Shown piece after piece: positions 42,279 to 53,612 of a stretch of 64,000 nucleotides of DNA; the stretch's first letter is position 1, and every line of letters starts with the position of its first letter. Location of the stretch: NCBI RefSeq assembly GCF_019393635.1, contig NC_057861.1, forward strand, positions 77,011,327 to 77,075,326, written 5' to 3'. The DNA is from Dromiciops gliroides (taxonomy: Eukaryota > Chordata > Mammalia > Microbiotheria > Microbiotheriidae). Under the pieces are notes generated by a model that was given only the letters and a program-made list of their open reading frames with translations, ran no database searches and was not told where the DNA came from. Both the position numbers and the translations under genes were made by a program.

Positions 42279-43321
42279 ATGATGACATTTTTCTAATAAA
42301 ATTAAGGGGTGAGAGGATTGCACTGGGAGAAAGGGAAAGGGAGATGTGGAATGAAGTAAAGTATCTCACAAAAAAGAGCAAGAAAAAGCTTATGGAGTGA
42401 GGGAGAAGATTGGAGGGAGTGGGGGAGTAAATGAGCCTTACTCTCATCAGAATTTGTCCAGAGAGGAAATAACATACACACTCAAGTGGGCATAGTAATA
42501 TATCTTGCCCCATAGGGAAGTGGAAGGGGAAGGGGACAAGGGAGTAGGGGTTAAGGAAGGGAAGGCAGGTTGGGGAAGGGGCAGTCAGAAGCAAAACACT
42601 TCTGAGGAGGGAAAGGGTAAAAGAAGATAGAAAATGAGTAAATATCACGGGGAGCAAATAGGATGGAGGGAAACACAGCAATAGTAACAGGGAAAAATTT
42701 GAAGCTGAGGCAAGAGCAATGTAAGATGAGGATGATGAGGATGAGGATGATGTTGATGAAGATGATACTTCGATGGGCTATTGTGAAGAAAATTCTTTGT
42801 CAGGTATAAGGTACTGTATAAAAGTCAGCTATTATTGTTGTTGCAATAATCAACCTCGTGGGTGTTCTGTAAGGAAATCTCCCTTTAAAGAACTATATAA
42901 ATGTAGTTTACTATAAAAAAAAAAAGATGAGCAGGATGCTATCAGAAAAACCTGGAAAGACTTACATGAGCTGATGCAAAGTGAAATGTACCATATACAA
43001 AATAACAGCAATATTGTAAGATGATCTGCTGTGAATGACTTAGTTATTTTCAGCAATGCAATGATCCAAGATAACTCTGAAGGTCTTATGAAAAAACACA
43101 ATACATCTACAGAGAAAGAACTGATAGTGTCTGAATACAGATGGAAGTATATTTTCTTGTTGTTTTTTCTAAAGTTTTTTTTCTCTGCTATGTTTTGCCT
43201 GACTGCACATATATAACTTATATTGAATTCCTTGAGTTCTTAAGGGGGGATAGGGAGGAAGGAAGAGAATTTGGAACACAAAGTTTTAAAAATCGATGTT
43301 ATAATTCATTTAAAAAAAATG

Positions 43322-43463
43322 TTTTTTAAGTGAGGCAATTGGGGTTAAGTGACTTGCCCAGGGTCACACAGCTGGTAAGTGTTAAGTGTCTGAGGCTGGA
43401 TTTGAACTCAGGTACTCCTGAATCCAGGGCCGGTGCTCCATCCACTGTACCACCTAGCTACCC
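43322..43463 (-). mobile_element. Marsupial CORE-SINE in the HAL1-like 3' UTR
   Basis: Reverse copy with GTTATAATTCATTT / GTTACAATTCATTT duplications. Confidence 0.9.
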
Positions 43464-43555
43464 CGTTACAATTCATTTTTACATGTAATGTGGGGAAAGT
43501 TCTAAATAAATCAATAAATAAAGTTAAAAAAAAAAAGAAGCTCACATTCCCCCCT

Positions 43556-43701
43556 CCCTTTGTTAGAGAGGCAATTGGGGTTAAGTGACTTGTCCAGGGT
43601 CACTCAGCTAGTAAGTGTCAAGTGTCTAAGGCCAAATTTGAACTCAAGTCCTACCTGACTCTAAGACTGGTGCTTTATCCACTTCACCACCTAGCTGTCC
43701 C
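43556..43701 (-). mobile_element. Marsupial CORE-SINE at the L2 right junction
   Basis: Reverse copy bounded by AAGAAGCTCACATTCC and AAGAAGTTCACATTCC, the same L2 sequence used by the HAL1-like element. Confidence 0.87.
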
Positions 43702-44179
43702 AAGAAGTTCACATTCCAATGGTAGAGACAACATGCAAATAACTATGTACAAGATATTAATTGATATAAATGAAAGGTGATCTCCTAGGGAAGGCACTAA
43801 CAGTAATGGAAGAGGGGAAATCATCTCCTGCAGGAGGTGGGATTTGAGCTGAGTTCTTGAAGGAGGACAGGAAACAGAAATGAGGAGGGAAACATTCCAA
43901 GCTTCATGGGAAGTAGACAGGAAGTGGGCCAAGGTAGCTGGATCATAGAGTGTGTGAAGCATAGAAAAGTGTGAGAGGTAGAGAGGGACCAGAACAGAAG
44001 AACTTTATATGTCAGAGGATACAGTGGGAAGTAGGGAGCTATTGTAATTTACTGAGTAGGGCAGTGGCAGTGACACAGTCAGACCTGCATCTGAGGAAGA
44101 TTACTTTGGCAGCTGAATGGAAGATGGATTGGAGTTAGGAGGATCTTGAGGAAGGGAGATGAATTAAAAGGTTATTGTA

Positions 44180-44352
44180 GGGGGCAGCTAGGTGGCGCAA
44201 TGGATAAAGCACTGGCCCTGGATTCAGGAGGACCTGAGTTCAAATCTGGCCTCAGACACTTGACTGTGTGGCCTCAGACACTTACTAGCTGTGTGACCCT
44301 GGGCAAGTCACTTAACCCTCATTGCCCTGCAAAAAAAAAAAAAAGAAAAAGG
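44180..44352 (+). mobile_element. Marsupial CORE-SINE with internal duplication
   Basis: AAAGGTTATTGTAG duplications. About 25 bp around GGCCTCAGACACTT is duplicated within the body. Confidence 0.9.
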
Positions 44353-44579
44353 AAAGGTTATTGTAGTAGTCTAGGAATTAGGTGATGAAGGCGTATATTA
44401 GGTGGTGGCTGTCTATGTGGGGAGATGACACATACAAGAGATATTTTGAAGGAAGTGAAAACAAAATTTGGCAGCAGATTGCCTATGTGGGGTGACTGTG
44501 AGTGATGAATTGAGGATGACTTTGAGGATGAAAGCCTGGGTGACTGAAATAATAATGGCTCACATTTATATAGCACTCC

Positions 44580-44738
44580 ATGTCCTTTTTGTGCCTTTGC
44601 TCACACTTTCCACCATGACTGGAACAGATGCCTCTCTACCCCAACCATCTCCATCTGTTCAAGTTCCTTCCTTCCTCTAAGGCCCAGGTCTGGGCCTAAA
44701 TTTTTCATTAAATATCTTACTAACACCACTTGCTAAAA
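44580..44738 (+). mobile_element. L2 3' UTR fragment
   Basis: CCATGACTGGAACAGATGCC and following pyrimidine-rich blocks resemble the forward L2 3' UTR. Confidence 0.45.
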
Positions 44739-44754
44739 GTGATCTCTTCCTTTT

Positions 44755-45820
44755 CTTTTTCTTTTTTTTTTTACATATAAGGTATTTTATTTTTTCCGTT
44801 ACATGTAAAGATAGTTCCCAACTTTTGTTTATACAAGCTTTACAATTTCAGATTTTTCTCCCTCCCCCCTTCCCTAGACAGCAGGTAATCTGATATAGGT
44901 TATATCTATATATCTATATACATATACATCTATATATCTATATACACACACATATATATCCATAATAACATTAATCCTATTTCTGCATTAATCCTGTTAT
45001 AAGAGAAAAAATCAGGGCAGTAATGCAAAACCTCAAAATAGAAAAAAAAAAAACAACAGCACCCAAAACAAAAGAAATAGTATGGTTCATTCAGCATCTA
45101 TACTCCACAGTTCTTTTTTTTTTTTCTTGGATTTGGAGATCCTCTTCTATCATGAGTTCCCTGGAACTCTTCTGTACCATTGCATTGGTGAGAAGAATAT
45201 AGTCCATCACAGTAGATCAACACTCAATGTTGATGATACTGTGTACAATGTTCTTCTGGTTCTGCTCATCTCACTCATCATCAGCTCATTCAAGACCCTC
45301 CAGGTTTCTCTGAACTCCTCCTGCTCATCATTTCTTACAGCACAATAGTATTCCATTGTATTCACATACCACAACTTGTCCAGCCATTCCCCAATTGATG
45401 GGCACCCCCTCAACTTCCAATTCCTTGCTACCACATAAAGAGCAGCTATAAATATTTTTGTACATGTGGGTCCCTTTCCCCTTTCCATGATTTCTTTGGG
45501 CAAAAGACCTAAAAGTGGTATTGCTGGGTCAAAGGGTATGCACAGCTTTATCGCCCTTTGGGCATAATTCCAAATTGCTCTCCAGAATGGTTGGATCAGT
45601 TCACAGCTCCACCAACAATGAATTAGTGTTCCAATTTTTCCACAGCTTCTCCAACATTTATTATCTTCTTTTTTTGTCATTTTAGCCAATCTGATAGGTG
45701 TCAGGTGGTACCTCAGAGTTGTTTTAATTTGCATCTCTCTAATCATTAGAGATTTAGAGCATTTTTTCATATGGGAATAGATAGCTTTGGTTTCTTCATC
45801 AGAAAACTGCCTGTTCATAT
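44755..45820 (-). mobile_element. LINE-1, 5'-truncated, ORF2 C-terminus open
   Basis: Target copies TGATCTCTTCCTTTTCT (about 44738-44754 and from 45821) bound it. From 45818 to 45207 the minus strand encodes 203 residues of the ORF2 C-terminus without a stop. It includes the CX3CX7HX4C motif ([18 protein letters not shown]) that L1 ORF2 proteins keep. A near-twin lies at 1429-2420. Probably young. Confidence 0.93.
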
Positions 45821-45943
45821 CATGATCTCTTCCTTTTCTGATTCCTCATACTTGGTTTGGATCTTTTGTTTGCGTTTATTGCATTAAGCACAACTTCCCT
45901 AAGAACTCTGTCTTACTGACTCAGGACAGACATACTTCCTGTC

Positions 45944-46093
45944 ATTTTTTTTTTTTTAGTGAGGCAGTTGGGGTTAAGTGACTTGCCCAGGGTCACACAG
46001 CTAGTAAGTGTTAAGTGTCTGAGGCCAGATTTGAACTCAGGTATTCCTGACTCCAGGGCCGGTGCTCTATCCACTTCGCCATCTAGCTGCCCC
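45944..46093 (-). mobile_element. Marsupial CORE-SINE
   Basis: Reverse copy with CTTCCTGTCATTTTT duplications. Confidence 0.9.
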
Positions 46094-46339
46094 ATCTTCC
46101 TGTCATTTTTAGAAGCGGATTTTAGTTTTCCAAAGACTTTAATATTGTGAAAATAGAAGTGTGGGGAGGAGAGAAACATTATAAAACACACACAAAAGTT
46201 ACATTTTAAAAGATGAAATAAAAATGAAATAAAAAACCATATAAGCAATTAAAAATATTGTTTGATGTAGTGATGGTATAAAATCTTTTTACTCTCATTA
46301 AAATTATTATTAATACTGTGTTGAATTTCTTGTTAATTA

Positions 46340-47190
46340 ATTATTTCTGGCTGCTTGGAGTGTTTTCTCCTTCACCTGATAATTCTGGAATTTGGCTACA
46401 ATATTCCTTGGAGTTTTCCTTTTGGGGTCTCTTTAAGGAGGTGATCGGTGGATTCTTTCAATGATGATTTTATCCTCTGATTCTATGATATCAGGGCAGT
46501 TCTCCTTAATAATTTCCTGGAATATGGTGTCTAGATTCTTTTTCTGGTCATGGCTTTCAGGCAGTCCAATGATTCTCAGATTGTCTCTCCTCGATCTGTT
46601 TTCCAGATCAGTTGTCTTTCCAATGAGGTATTTCACATTTTCTTCTATTTTTTCATTCTTTTGATTTTGCTTGACTGATTCCTGGTGTCTCATGGATTCC
46701 TTATCTTCCAACTGTTTTCTTCAGTAAGATTATGCACCTTTTTTTTCCATTTGGCCAAGTGAATTTTTTAAGGCACTGTTTTCTTCAATGAGATTATGCA
46801 CCTTTTTTTCCATTTGGCCAACTGAATTTTTTAAGGCATTGTTTTCTTCAGTGAAATTATGCACTTTTTTTTCCATTTGGCCAGTCAGTCTTTGTGCTTC
46901 CTTTTCCAAGCTGCTGATTCTTTTTTCATAGTTTTCTTGTTTTGCTTTCATTTCTCTCCCCATTTTTTCTTCTACCTCTCTCAATTGATTTTTAAAATCC
47001 TTTTTGAGCTCCTCCAGGAAGGCTTTTTGTTCCTGAGACCAATTCACCTTCCCTCGTGAGGCTTCACATGTAGGCAATTTGAGGGTATTGTCCTCATCTG
47101 AGTTTGCATTGACTTCTTCCCTATTGATACAGAAGCTCTCAATGGAGAGGGCTCTTTTTTGCTTCTTACTCATTTTGTTAATTCATTATT
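46340..47190 (-). mobile_element. LINE-1 ORF1 segment with coiled-coil repeats
   Basis: From ATG at 47173 the minus strand reads MSKKQKRALSIESFCINREE and on into a heptad-rich coiled coil. Three 21-residue units (QMEKKVHN...EEN...ALKNS) follow one another at 63-bp spacing. A one-base shift at an A run near 46740 moves the rest, NLRIIGLPESHDQKKNLD and the start of the RNA-recognition region, to another frame (46711-46433). The family binds L1 RNA as trimers through this coil. No ORF2 is attached. Confidence 0.88.
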
Positions 47191-47458
47191 AATAATTTTA
47201 TTAAGTAATTGTTATTTTTTGTGAAAGGTGTGTGATTAAATTTGCATCATTATTTTTGAAAACTTTGATTCCACACTTTGTGAATCTGTAGTTTGAAGAT
47301 CTGGTTCTAAGTCTGGTTTATTTTAATATTTGGTTTTAATGGTTATAATAACTGAAAAAAGATACTTCACAAAAACATGTAGCTTCATTGTTCATTGAAC
47401 TTATAATTAACTTAATGTGACAAGTTACAATACTTATTTTTCTTTTTTGAATTTCCAC
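47191..47458. other. AT-rich, no gene seen
   Basis: AT-rich stretch upstream of the L1 ORF1 start; part of it may be diverged L1 5' UTR. Confidence 0.35.
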
Positions 47459-47509
<51 letters not shown>

Positions 47510-47533
47510 CCTACCTATCTATTTATTTATTTG
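47459..47533. repeat. (ATCT)n microsatellite
   Basis: About 17 ATCT units fused to the poly(A) end of the next SINE. Confidence 0.95.
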
Positions 47534-47667
47534 TGGGGCAATGAAAGTTAAGTGACTTGCCCAGGGTCACACAGCTAGTAAGTGTCAAGTTTCTGAGGAC
47601 AGATTTGAGCTTAAGTCCTCCTGAATCCAGGGCTGGTGCTTTATCCACTGCGCCACCTAGCTGCCCA
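47534..47667 (-). mobile_element. Marsupial CORE-SINE
   Basis: Reverse copy whose tail has become the ATCT microsatellite. Confidence 0.88.
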
Positions 47668-47961
47668 TTTTATTTTTTTATTTTCATTTACATCACTCAA
47701 TTTTCAATGTCATCCAGCAATTTTGCTATTAGGATTTTTGATCATCGAGTAAATTTCCATGTTCCTTAATGCTAGTCAGTTGCTCCTGAAATCTGATAGT
47801 AAGGCGTAATAGTAAAATGTAATATCTTTAATAACTGGGTTCAAAATTCAGTGATACTCTATGTTTAGAATATTTTTAAATAGGTTGGGAAATTTTGCTT
47901 ACAAGTTCTTTAAGTTAAAAAATGATGAGCTGGTTTTATTTATTTAATTTAATTTAATTTT

Positions 47962-48096
47962 GTGGGGCAGTGAGGGTTAAGTGACTTGCCCAGGATCACC
48001 CAGCTAGTACATATAAAGTGTCTGAGGCCACATTTGAACTCAGGTCCTCCTGAATCCAGGGTTGGTGCTTTATCCATTGTGCCACCTAGCTTCTCC
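47962..48096 (-). mobile_element. Marsupial CORE-SINE
   Basis: Reverse copy of the GGGCAATGAGGG tail group, moderately diverged, with (TTTAA)n at the tail. Confidence 0.87.
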
Positions 48097-48104
48097 CAGG
48101 GCTG

Positions 48105-48310
48105 GTTGGTTTTAGAAAAACATGGAAAGACTTGCGTGAAATAATAAGGAGTGAAATGAGAGAACCAAGAGAATATTGTAACAAATATTATTCAAGGAAC
48201 AACTGTGAATGACTAAGTTATTCTGAGTATTATAAATACTCAAATCAACTATAAAGGACCCATGAAGAAAGATGCTATCCACATCCAGAGAAAGAACTGA
48301 TAACTAGAAG
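48105..48310 (+). mobile_element. LINE-1-like 3' UTR fragment
   Basis: AAACATGGAAAGACTTGCGT ... CACATCCAGAGAAAGAACTG is the segment following ORF2 in L1/HAL1 copies, diverged. A TA/CA run follows at 48320-48375. Confidence 0.65.
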
Positions 48311-48409
48311 GATGCACAGTATGTGTGTGTGTGTATATATACATACGTACATACACACATGTACGTATGTATATATAGAAACAAAACATGTGTAGACTAT
48401 TGCAAGATT

Positions 48410-48635
48410 GTTGTTGTTAAGTCTGTTCGGTTGTGTTCAACTCATCATGACCCAGTTTGGTGTTTTCTTGACAAAGATACTGGAGAGGTTTGCCATTTCC
48501 CTCTCCAGCTCATTTTACAGATGAAGAAACTGAGGCAAGCAGGATTAAGTTACTTGCCCAGGGTTACACAGCTAGGAAGTGTCTAAGGCCAGATATGAAC
48601 TCAGGACTTCCTGACCCCAGGCCCAGCTGCCCTTA
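48410..48635 (-). mobile_element. MAR1-type SINE with RTE-like tail
   Basis: GTTGTGTTCAACTCATCATG, then GTTTTCTTGACAAAGATACT and the CORE, are the reverse of the MAR1 long form. Confidence 0.75.
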
Positions 48636-49247
48636 TTGCAAGATGAATGTTAATCAATCAACCAATCTCAAGAAGTACTTCTAAAGTACCTACTAAAGTA
48701 CTGTATTTGGTAAAGTGAACACTCAAAGGGATCTATAATCTCATTGATCTGGAAGTTCCCTCCATTGATGCAGATTGTAACCTTACCATGATGTACATCT
48801 TGTAGGTACTTTGGTTCCTATTCCTCCTATAAGTATTCCAAAGGGGATTAACCCAATATGATGGAAGACTTCAATACTTCCTCCTGACATTGTGAAGTAC
48901 CAGTGAAGCACTCTGGTTGTCATCTCCTTGTCCTTGTCCTTGCCACAGGACCAGTCCATTTTCTCTTCCTCTCATACAATTCCCAGATTACATTTTTAAC
49001 CCCTTTCTTCTTTGGATATCTCATTGGTTCTATGCTGCAACCTATTTACACCCAGTCACTGTTTCTCCATTGTCCTCAGTAAGATATTAATTTTTAATTC
49101 TTTCGAGACCATTGCATTCCAGATATATAATGACACTGTTAAATGTTAGTATTAAAAAGATGAACCTTGATTTTCATGAGGAGTCACAGGTGATTAAAGA
49201 AGCTTTGTGATTCCCTGAAGGCAAACAAGATACAAAATAAATCCATA
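48636..49247. other. No gene seen
   Basis: AT-rich, unassigned sequence. Confidence 0.4.
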
Positions 49248-49388
49248 GGGGGCAGCTAGGTGGCACTGTAGATAAAGCACTGGCCCTGGATTCAGGAGGG
49301 CCTGAGTTCAAATTTGACCTCAGATACTTGACACTTACTAGCTGTGTGGCCCTGGGCAAGTCACTTAACCCTCATTGCCCCACACAAA
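49248..49388 (+). mobile_element. Marsupial CORE-SINE
   Basis: Full-length forward copy, CATTGCCCCAC end. Imperfect AAATCCATA-like duplications. Confidence 0.88.
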
Positions 49389-50330
49389 AAAATCCACATA
49401 AATTATCAGCATTTCTATATGTTACCAACAAAGTCCAGCAACAACAAATAGAGAAATTCCATTTAAAATAACTGTGGCCAATATAAAATACTTAGGGATC
49501 TACCTGACAAGAGAAACCCAGGAACTATATGACCAGAACTACAAAATACTTTTCACAGAAATAAAGTCAGATCTAAACAATTGGAAAAATATTAATTGCT
49601 CATGGGTAGGCTGAACCAATATAATAAAAATGACAATCCTACCTAAGTGAATTTTAGTGCTATACCAATCAAACTATCAAAAATATTTTATAGATATTTT
49701 TGGTTTTTACCTAGCATAAGTTTCCTCCTATAACTCCTCCCCTCACTCCCAAAGAGCCATTTCTTATAACAAAGAATTTGTTTTAAGAAAAAGAGGAAGA
49801 GGAGGCAGCTAGGTAGCGCAGTGGATAGAGCACCGGCCCTGGATTCAGGAGTACCTGAGTTCAAATCCGACCTCAGACACTTAACACTTACCAGCTGTGT
49901 GACTCTGGGCAAGTCACTTAACCCCAATTGCCTCACTAACAAACCTACTGTTATTAATAAAGTGGCAAAAATGTTCATACCCCTTGACTTAGATTCCACT
50001 GCTAGAGGAAGGAAGTCATTACAGAAGAAAATCTCCATATGCACCAAAATATGCATAGCAGCAATTATTGTAGTAGCAAAGAACTGGAAACAAAATAGAT
50101 GCCTATTAACTGGGGAAATGGTTTAACAATTTGGGGTACACAAATGTAACAAAATATAACTATTATGTAAGTAATACTGAAAAGAACAAATACAGAGAAA
50201 CATGGAAAGATTTAAATGATTTGATGAAAAATGAAAGAAGCAGAGCCAAGAAAGCAATATACACAATGACTACAACAATGTAATTGGAAAGAACAACTAC
50301 CACAAACATTTTATCTTATTTATTTATTTT
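49389..50330 (+). mobile_element. Old LINE-1, ORF2 end and 3' UTR
   Basis: 49389-49690 translates in pieces to ORF2-like YKILRDLPDKRNP and LLMGRLNQYNK (the conserved W/MGRLNxxK block). 49960-50296 is the later ORF2/3' UTR part (GCATAGCAGCAATTATTGTA). Diverged, broken, and carrying two SINEs. Confidence 0.7.
49803..49940 (+). mobile_element. Marsupial CORE-SINE
   Basis: Forward copy of the AATTGCCTCAC-tail group with a very short tail. Confidence 0.88.
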
Positions 50331-50470
50331 TTTTAGTGAGGCAATTGGGGTTAAGTGACTTGCCCAGGGTCACACAGCTAGTAAGTGTTATGTGTCTGAG
50401 GCTGGATTTGAACTCAGGTACTCCTGACTCCAGGGCCAGTGCTCTATCCACTGCGCCACCTAGCTGTCCC
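50314..50470 (-). mobile_element. Marsupial CORE-SINE, young
   Basis: Perfect 17-bp duplications CTACCACAAACATTTTA (50297-50313, 50471-50487). Confidence 0.93.
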
Positions 50471-50708
50471 CTACCACAAACATTTTAAAAGATTATTACA
50501 AAATTACCCAACAATCAAGGCCTCAAAGAAGAGATATGAAAAGATACTTTCCCCATCTCCTTTGCAGTAGTGAAAGCATTCCATAAGAGTGGGATGCGGC
50601 CTATGTTAATTTTTGTTCCCAAAGTAGTGATCAGGTTTGTTGAATTTTTATTTTCTTCTTCCTCTTTTTCTTTTTTCTTTTTAAATAGGTTTTTAAAAGT
50701 ATATTTGT

Positions 50709-50827
50709 AGAGCACCAGCCCTGGAGTCAGGAGGACCTGAGTTCAAATTTGACCTCAGACACTTGCCACTTACTAGCTGAGTAACCCTGGGCAAGTCACT
50801 TAATCCCAATTGCCTTACCAAAAAAAA
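50709..50827 (+). mobile_element. Marsupial CORE-SINE, 5'-truncated
   Basis: Begins inside the body at GAGCACCAGCCCTGG, so the A box is absent. Related flanks AAAAGTATATTTGTA and AAAAAGTATATTCATA. Confidence 0.87.
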
Positions 50828-50829
50828 GT

Positions 50830-51465
50830 ATATTCATAATTTAACATGATAGTTCCAACTACCATAGTTCCTTGCTGCTCTTTTTTTTCCTTTTCCTTTT
50901 TTTTTTTTTTGTAGCTCCCTATTAGCCACATGGGTTCCTGGGAAATTTAGTTTTCCCAGGCAAAAAATGGCTGAAGGATCTCGAAATTTTGGAGAGAGAG
51001 GGGGACCATAGGAACATAGAAGCCATCTGAACAGCAGCCAGCAGGAAAGAGGATGAGACAAAGGTTACCTTCAGCCTTTTGAATGCACCCTAGATTTCCT
51101 GCCCAGCAACCAATCAAACAGTCAATGTCATCATATGATTAGCAGACTGGAACCAATTGCTACTCATGCTCCAAACTGGGGAGCAGGGCACTTCCATCAC
51201 ACATTATCATTGTCTTTCCAGAAACAGGCTCCCTAGCCTCTTCTACATGAAGATTACAGCCCCCACTCCTTATACTTAAAAACACAAAAGAGCTCCAATG
51301 TGAAAACAATAAAGAAAAACCATGTGGAGAGGCAGACTAACTTGTGTCAGGAAGTGGAAGAGTAGAACAATGTCACACTGAGAAAAAAAGAACACATAGC
51401 TAAGAAATAAATAAGACCCATCTAATCACTATTAATAAGATCACTATTAATAACTCACTAATAAT
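50830..51465. other. No gene seen
   Basis: Unassigned sequence with no convincing frame. Confidence 0.4.
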
Positions 51466-52100
51466 AAGAAAAATGCAAATCAAAACAACCATGAAGTTTC
51501 ACCTCACATCCTACAGATTGGTAAAAATGACCAAAAAACAATAATACTCAATATTGGAGGAATTGTGGAATGATAGGAACAGTAATACATTGTTGGTGGA
51601 GCTGTGAAATGGGACAACTATTTTTGAAAGCAATTTGGAACTATGCAACTAAAGTGATTAAAATATCCATACTCTTTTGAACCAGAGACCCCATTACTGA
51701 TTTTATGACCTAAGAAAATCACCAATAAGAAGAAAATCCCCATTTACACCAAAATCTAGCATCACTTTTTCTGATGGTAAAGAATTGGAAATAGTAGATG
51801 TCCATCAATTGGAGAATGGCTGTACAAATTGTGGTACATGAATGTAATAGAACATGACTTTGCTGAAAGAAATGGTGTGTGTGATGAATTCATAAAAGCA
51901 TGAAAAATCTATATGGATAGATATAGCATGAAGTAAGAATTATACATGTTTTCAGACTTTTAAAATCTATCAACCAGTTGTACTGATTTATTTTCCTCTA
52001 AAAATACTATCACATGGGATAGCTCTTGAGTAGGGCAAGGGAAGGGATACATGGGATACTGTGATAATGTAAGAAACAGAAAATATTAATAAAATTATTA
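51466..52100 (+). mobile_element. Old LINE-1 3' end
   Basis: GCAAATCAAAACAACCATGA, AATACATTGTTGGTGGAGCT and the later GATGTCCATCAATTGGAGAA block are the L1 ORF2 C-terminal region. The 3' end shows GTAAGAAACAGAAAATATTA before an A-rich tail. Confidence 0.72.
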
Positions 52101-52260
52101 AAAATAAAACAAAATAAGTGAAGTAATTTGCCCAGAAAATAAAAAAGAAACGTGAGATTCTTCCCAAGAAGAGGAAATAGCTGCTTCTCCTCCAAGGAAT
52201 TATGATGCAAATTCAGAGTTGTTTCCAGTAAGGGTCAGATGTGTTAACAATAATAGAGAT

Positions 52261-52409
52261 GGGGGTAGCTAGGTGGCGCAGTGGATAGAGCACCAGCCCT
52301 GGATTCAGGAGTACCTGAGTCCAAATCCGGCCTCAGACACTTAATACTTACTAACTGTGTGACCCTGGGCAAGTCACTTAACCCCAATTGCCTCACTTAA
52401 AAAAAAACC
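52261..52409 (+). mobile_element. Marsupial CORE-SINE
   Basis: Forward copy with AATAATAGAGATG duplications. Confidence 0.9.
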
Positions 52410-52651
52410 CCAATAATAGAGATGTCTTCCCAGGGTATCTATGCCAGGATGTGATAGTCAACTTCCCAAGATTTATCAAATCGGATGACTATGAGTTCTG
52501 ATGATTCATATGGAGACAAATGATATTGCTAGAAGGAACTGAAGTCTTTGGCAATAAATTGGAGACCTCAGGGGCCCAAGTGGTTGCACAGATGAACACT
52601 GAAGACAAAATCTTCAGAAGATAAAGGCAGATTTAGAATGTGAACAGCTGG

Positions 52652-52803
52652 GGGGCGGCTAGGTGGCACAGTGGTTAAAACACCAGCCCTGGATTCAGGA
52701 GTACCTGAGTTCAAATCCGGCCTCAGACACTTGACACTTATTAGCTGTGTGACCCTGGGTAAGTCACTTAACCCCCATTGCCCCGTGCAAAAAAAAAAAT
52801 AAT
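52652..52803 (+). mobile_element. Marsupial CORE-SINE
   Basis: Forward copy with AATGTGAACAGCTGG duplications, exact by eye. Confidence 0.92.
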
Positions 52804-53526
52804 AATGTGAACAGCTGGTTTAAAAGATGGTATGTAAAAACAAGATCTGGATTGCCTGACCATGGCTTAAAAGGTAGAAATGCATCCCCAAGCCAAGGAC
52901 AGAGTGAACCTAACAAGGGCTAGTAAAAAATAAATTTAACTGGAGTCTTGTCAACCTACTCATAAGGACTTTAAACTTTAAAAGTGTAACACTAACTTAA
53001 TGGGGTCTTCCTTATCCATTCATAAACACAGCCATCTTTGGGTTAAGTATCCACCTGAAGGAGTTTTGATTAGCTCAGGATGCAACATATAAATTAGCCA
53101 CCAGGCGGCACTCTATTCGAGCTGTCAACCCAGCATGGTTATTGGAAGATGAAAAAGCATATAGTACATAGCACTTCAGTATATTTTTTAAATTAAGCAT
53201 TAATTTTATAACAGAGTTTTGATGTCTAACATTCTTGGTATCTCTTGGGGAAAGACCGTAATCAGTATTCCCTGAAGACCTAAACAGTTTCAAGGTGGGA
53301 TCATAATTCTCTGAGAGTATAACATTTGTTGTATTTATGATGACCAAACTAGGAGTGGAAAAATCTTTTCGTTTAATTCAGTTAGGAGAGGGGTTCCTTT
53401 GTTTACCTCTGATCAGATTGGAAAAAGACTCCTTAGACGAAGTAGATGGGGTGGGGAAGGCATTTCTTTTTTTCTTTTCTTTTCTTTTCTTTCCTTTTCT
53501 TTCCTTCCTTCCTTCCTTTCTTTTCT
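52804..53526. other. Unassigned sequence with CTCF-like site
   Basis: CCACCAGGCGGCAC at 53098-53111 resembles a CTCF core with one mismatch. A (TTTCT)n run occurs at 53465-53525. No coding frame. Confidence 0.4.
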
Positions 53527-53612
53527 TTATTTTTTCGCAGGGCAATGAGGGTTAAGTGACTTGCCCAAGGTCACACAGCTAGTAAGTGTCAAGTGTCTGA
53601 GGCTGGATTTGA
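53527..53612 (-). mobile_element. Marsupial CORE-SINE, truncated
   Basis: Reverse tail, CORE and B-box side only; stops at GGATTTGAA and joins AT-rich simple sequence. Confidence 0.85.

Larger units (their letters stand above)
38836..43533 (+). mobile_element. HAL1-like (half-LINE-1) element, near full length
   Basis: Starts GGGGGCAGAGCCAAGATG, the marsupial L1-type 5' end. A 5' UTR of about 750 bp is followed by ORF1-like sequence (coiled coil about 39640-39960, RNA-binding region to 40362, C-terminal domain 41645-41870 with CGATVRITHDLAASTLKD) and then a long 3' UTR. No ORF2 is present. The 3' end is at 43533, with AAGAAGCTCACATTC target copies on both sides. Without four later insertions it is about 3 kb. 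Several stops and shifts show that it no longer encodes protein. Confidence 0.75.
38560..44575 (-). mobile_element. L2 LINE copy, host of the nested insertions
   Basis: The L2 3' end at 38560-38656 (ATTTATTAAGCACCTACTAT, TGTGCTATGCACTGTGCTAA) breaks at AAGAAGCTCACATTC and resumes at 43702 (AAGAAGTTCACATTCC, then GGTAGAGACAACATGCAAAT), running to about 44575 toward the ORF2 end. About 5 kb of younger elements separate the parts. Strongly diverged, oldest layer of the nest. Confidence 0.75.
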
